Assembly: GCA_046565785.1 (NCBI GenBank)
Contig: JBKHXZ010000018.1
Coordinates: 1-5,795, forward strand
DNA from: DATHWB01 sp046565785
GTDB taxonomy: Bacteria; Actinomycetota; Acidimicrobiia; Spongiisociales; ZC4RG35
Direction: 5' to 3'
Length of the DNA stretch: 5,795 bases
Both the position numbers and the translations under genes were made by a program. Below are positions 5,669-5,795 of this stretch, one piece after another (the first letter of the stretch is position 1; every line of letters begins with the position of its first letter). Under the pieces are notes generated by a model. It did not search any database. It saw only the letters and a list, made by a program, of their open reading frames with translations, and was not told where the DNA came from.

Positions 5669-5795
5669 ATGGGTTCAGTCGCGCATCAACTGATGTACGC
5701 CGAAGAAACAACCGTCGGCACCGCCGTCACTGTCACCAAGTCGGTGGAGATCGTCCCCGAATCGCTGCAGTTGAACATCAACTATCAGGATTCGC
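5669..5795 (+). CDS. Major tail tube protein, N-terminal part (truncated by the window end)
   Basis: ATG 5669 follows a strong AAAGGAG at 5655-5661 with 7-nt spacing. Only 42 residues are present: MGSVAHQLMYAEETTVGTAV, then TVTKSVEIVPESLQLNINYQ and DS. This matches the typical beginning of actinophage tail tube (major tail) proteins, in which a short A-H-Q-L segment is followed by AxETTxGTxV, then a strand and an E-S-L-x-L segment. The tube protein stacks in rings to form the non-contractile tail shaft. Location right after the probable tail terminator fits. Tail assembly chaperone, tape measure and minor tail genes would be expected downstream, outside the window. Confidence 0.82.
   Translation, partial: MGSVAHQLMYAEETTVGTAVTVTKSVEIVPESLQLNINYQDS

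Noticed and set aside
1..5795. Searched for tRNA genes, CRISPR repeats, insertion sequences, attachment sites, defence or toxin genes
   Set aside because: None seen; nearly all of the window is occupied by phage structural genes on one strand with gaps of about 60 nt or less.

Overview
This window is a slice of the late structural operon of a tailed phage (or prophage) with a siphovirus-type head and tail. All genes lie on the + strand in the canonical HK97-like order: end of the large terminase, a tiny membrane protein, portal, prohead protease, major capsid protein, a probable capsid accessory protein, a 55-aa connector-region protein, an Ig-like/head-tail adaptor fusion, a probable tail terminator, and the start of the tail tube gene. 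The sequence is clearly GC-rich by eye. The major capsid gene has a ribosome binding site (AGAAAGGAG) matching the 16S rRNA 3' end usual in actinobacteria, and several proteins have the style of actinobacteriophage homologues. The host is therefore probably an actinobacterium. No integrase, repressor or host gene is present, so lifestyle and prophage status cannot be judged.

Layout. 2-220: C-terminal end of the large terminase (DNA packaging motor). 231-362: 43-aa hydrophobic protein. 359-1540: portal, the dodecameric DNA gate. 1589-2449: U35-type prohead protease. 2442-3641: HK97-fold major capsid protein with its scaffold-like N-terminal delta domain. 3652-3679: strong UUCG-capped hairpin. 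3703-4047: beta-rich 114-aa protein, possibly a capsid decoration protein. 4059-4226: 55-aa protein. 4226-5140: adaptor with an N-terminal Ig-like domain. 5137-5613: probable tail terminator. 5633-5646: short GNRA-loop hairpin. 5669 to the window end: tail tube N-terminus.

The genes are packed tightly, with overlaps of 4, 8, 1 and 4 nt at several junctions, which implies translational coupling in one polycistronic message. The gaps of about 50-60 nt are at 1541-1588 (portal to protease), 3642-3702 (after the capsid gene) and 5614-5668 (before the tail tube gene). The last two adjoin the genes whose products are needed in most copies, and each holds a hairpin. Functionally, terminase pumps DNA through the portal into a prohead built from capsid protein, the protease removes the delta domain, and the adaptor and terminator join head to tail. 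I see no previously undescribed system here. The points of most interest are small architectural ones: the tiny membrane gene, the domain fusion in the adaptor, the hairpins, and the apparent absence of a separate head-stopper gene.
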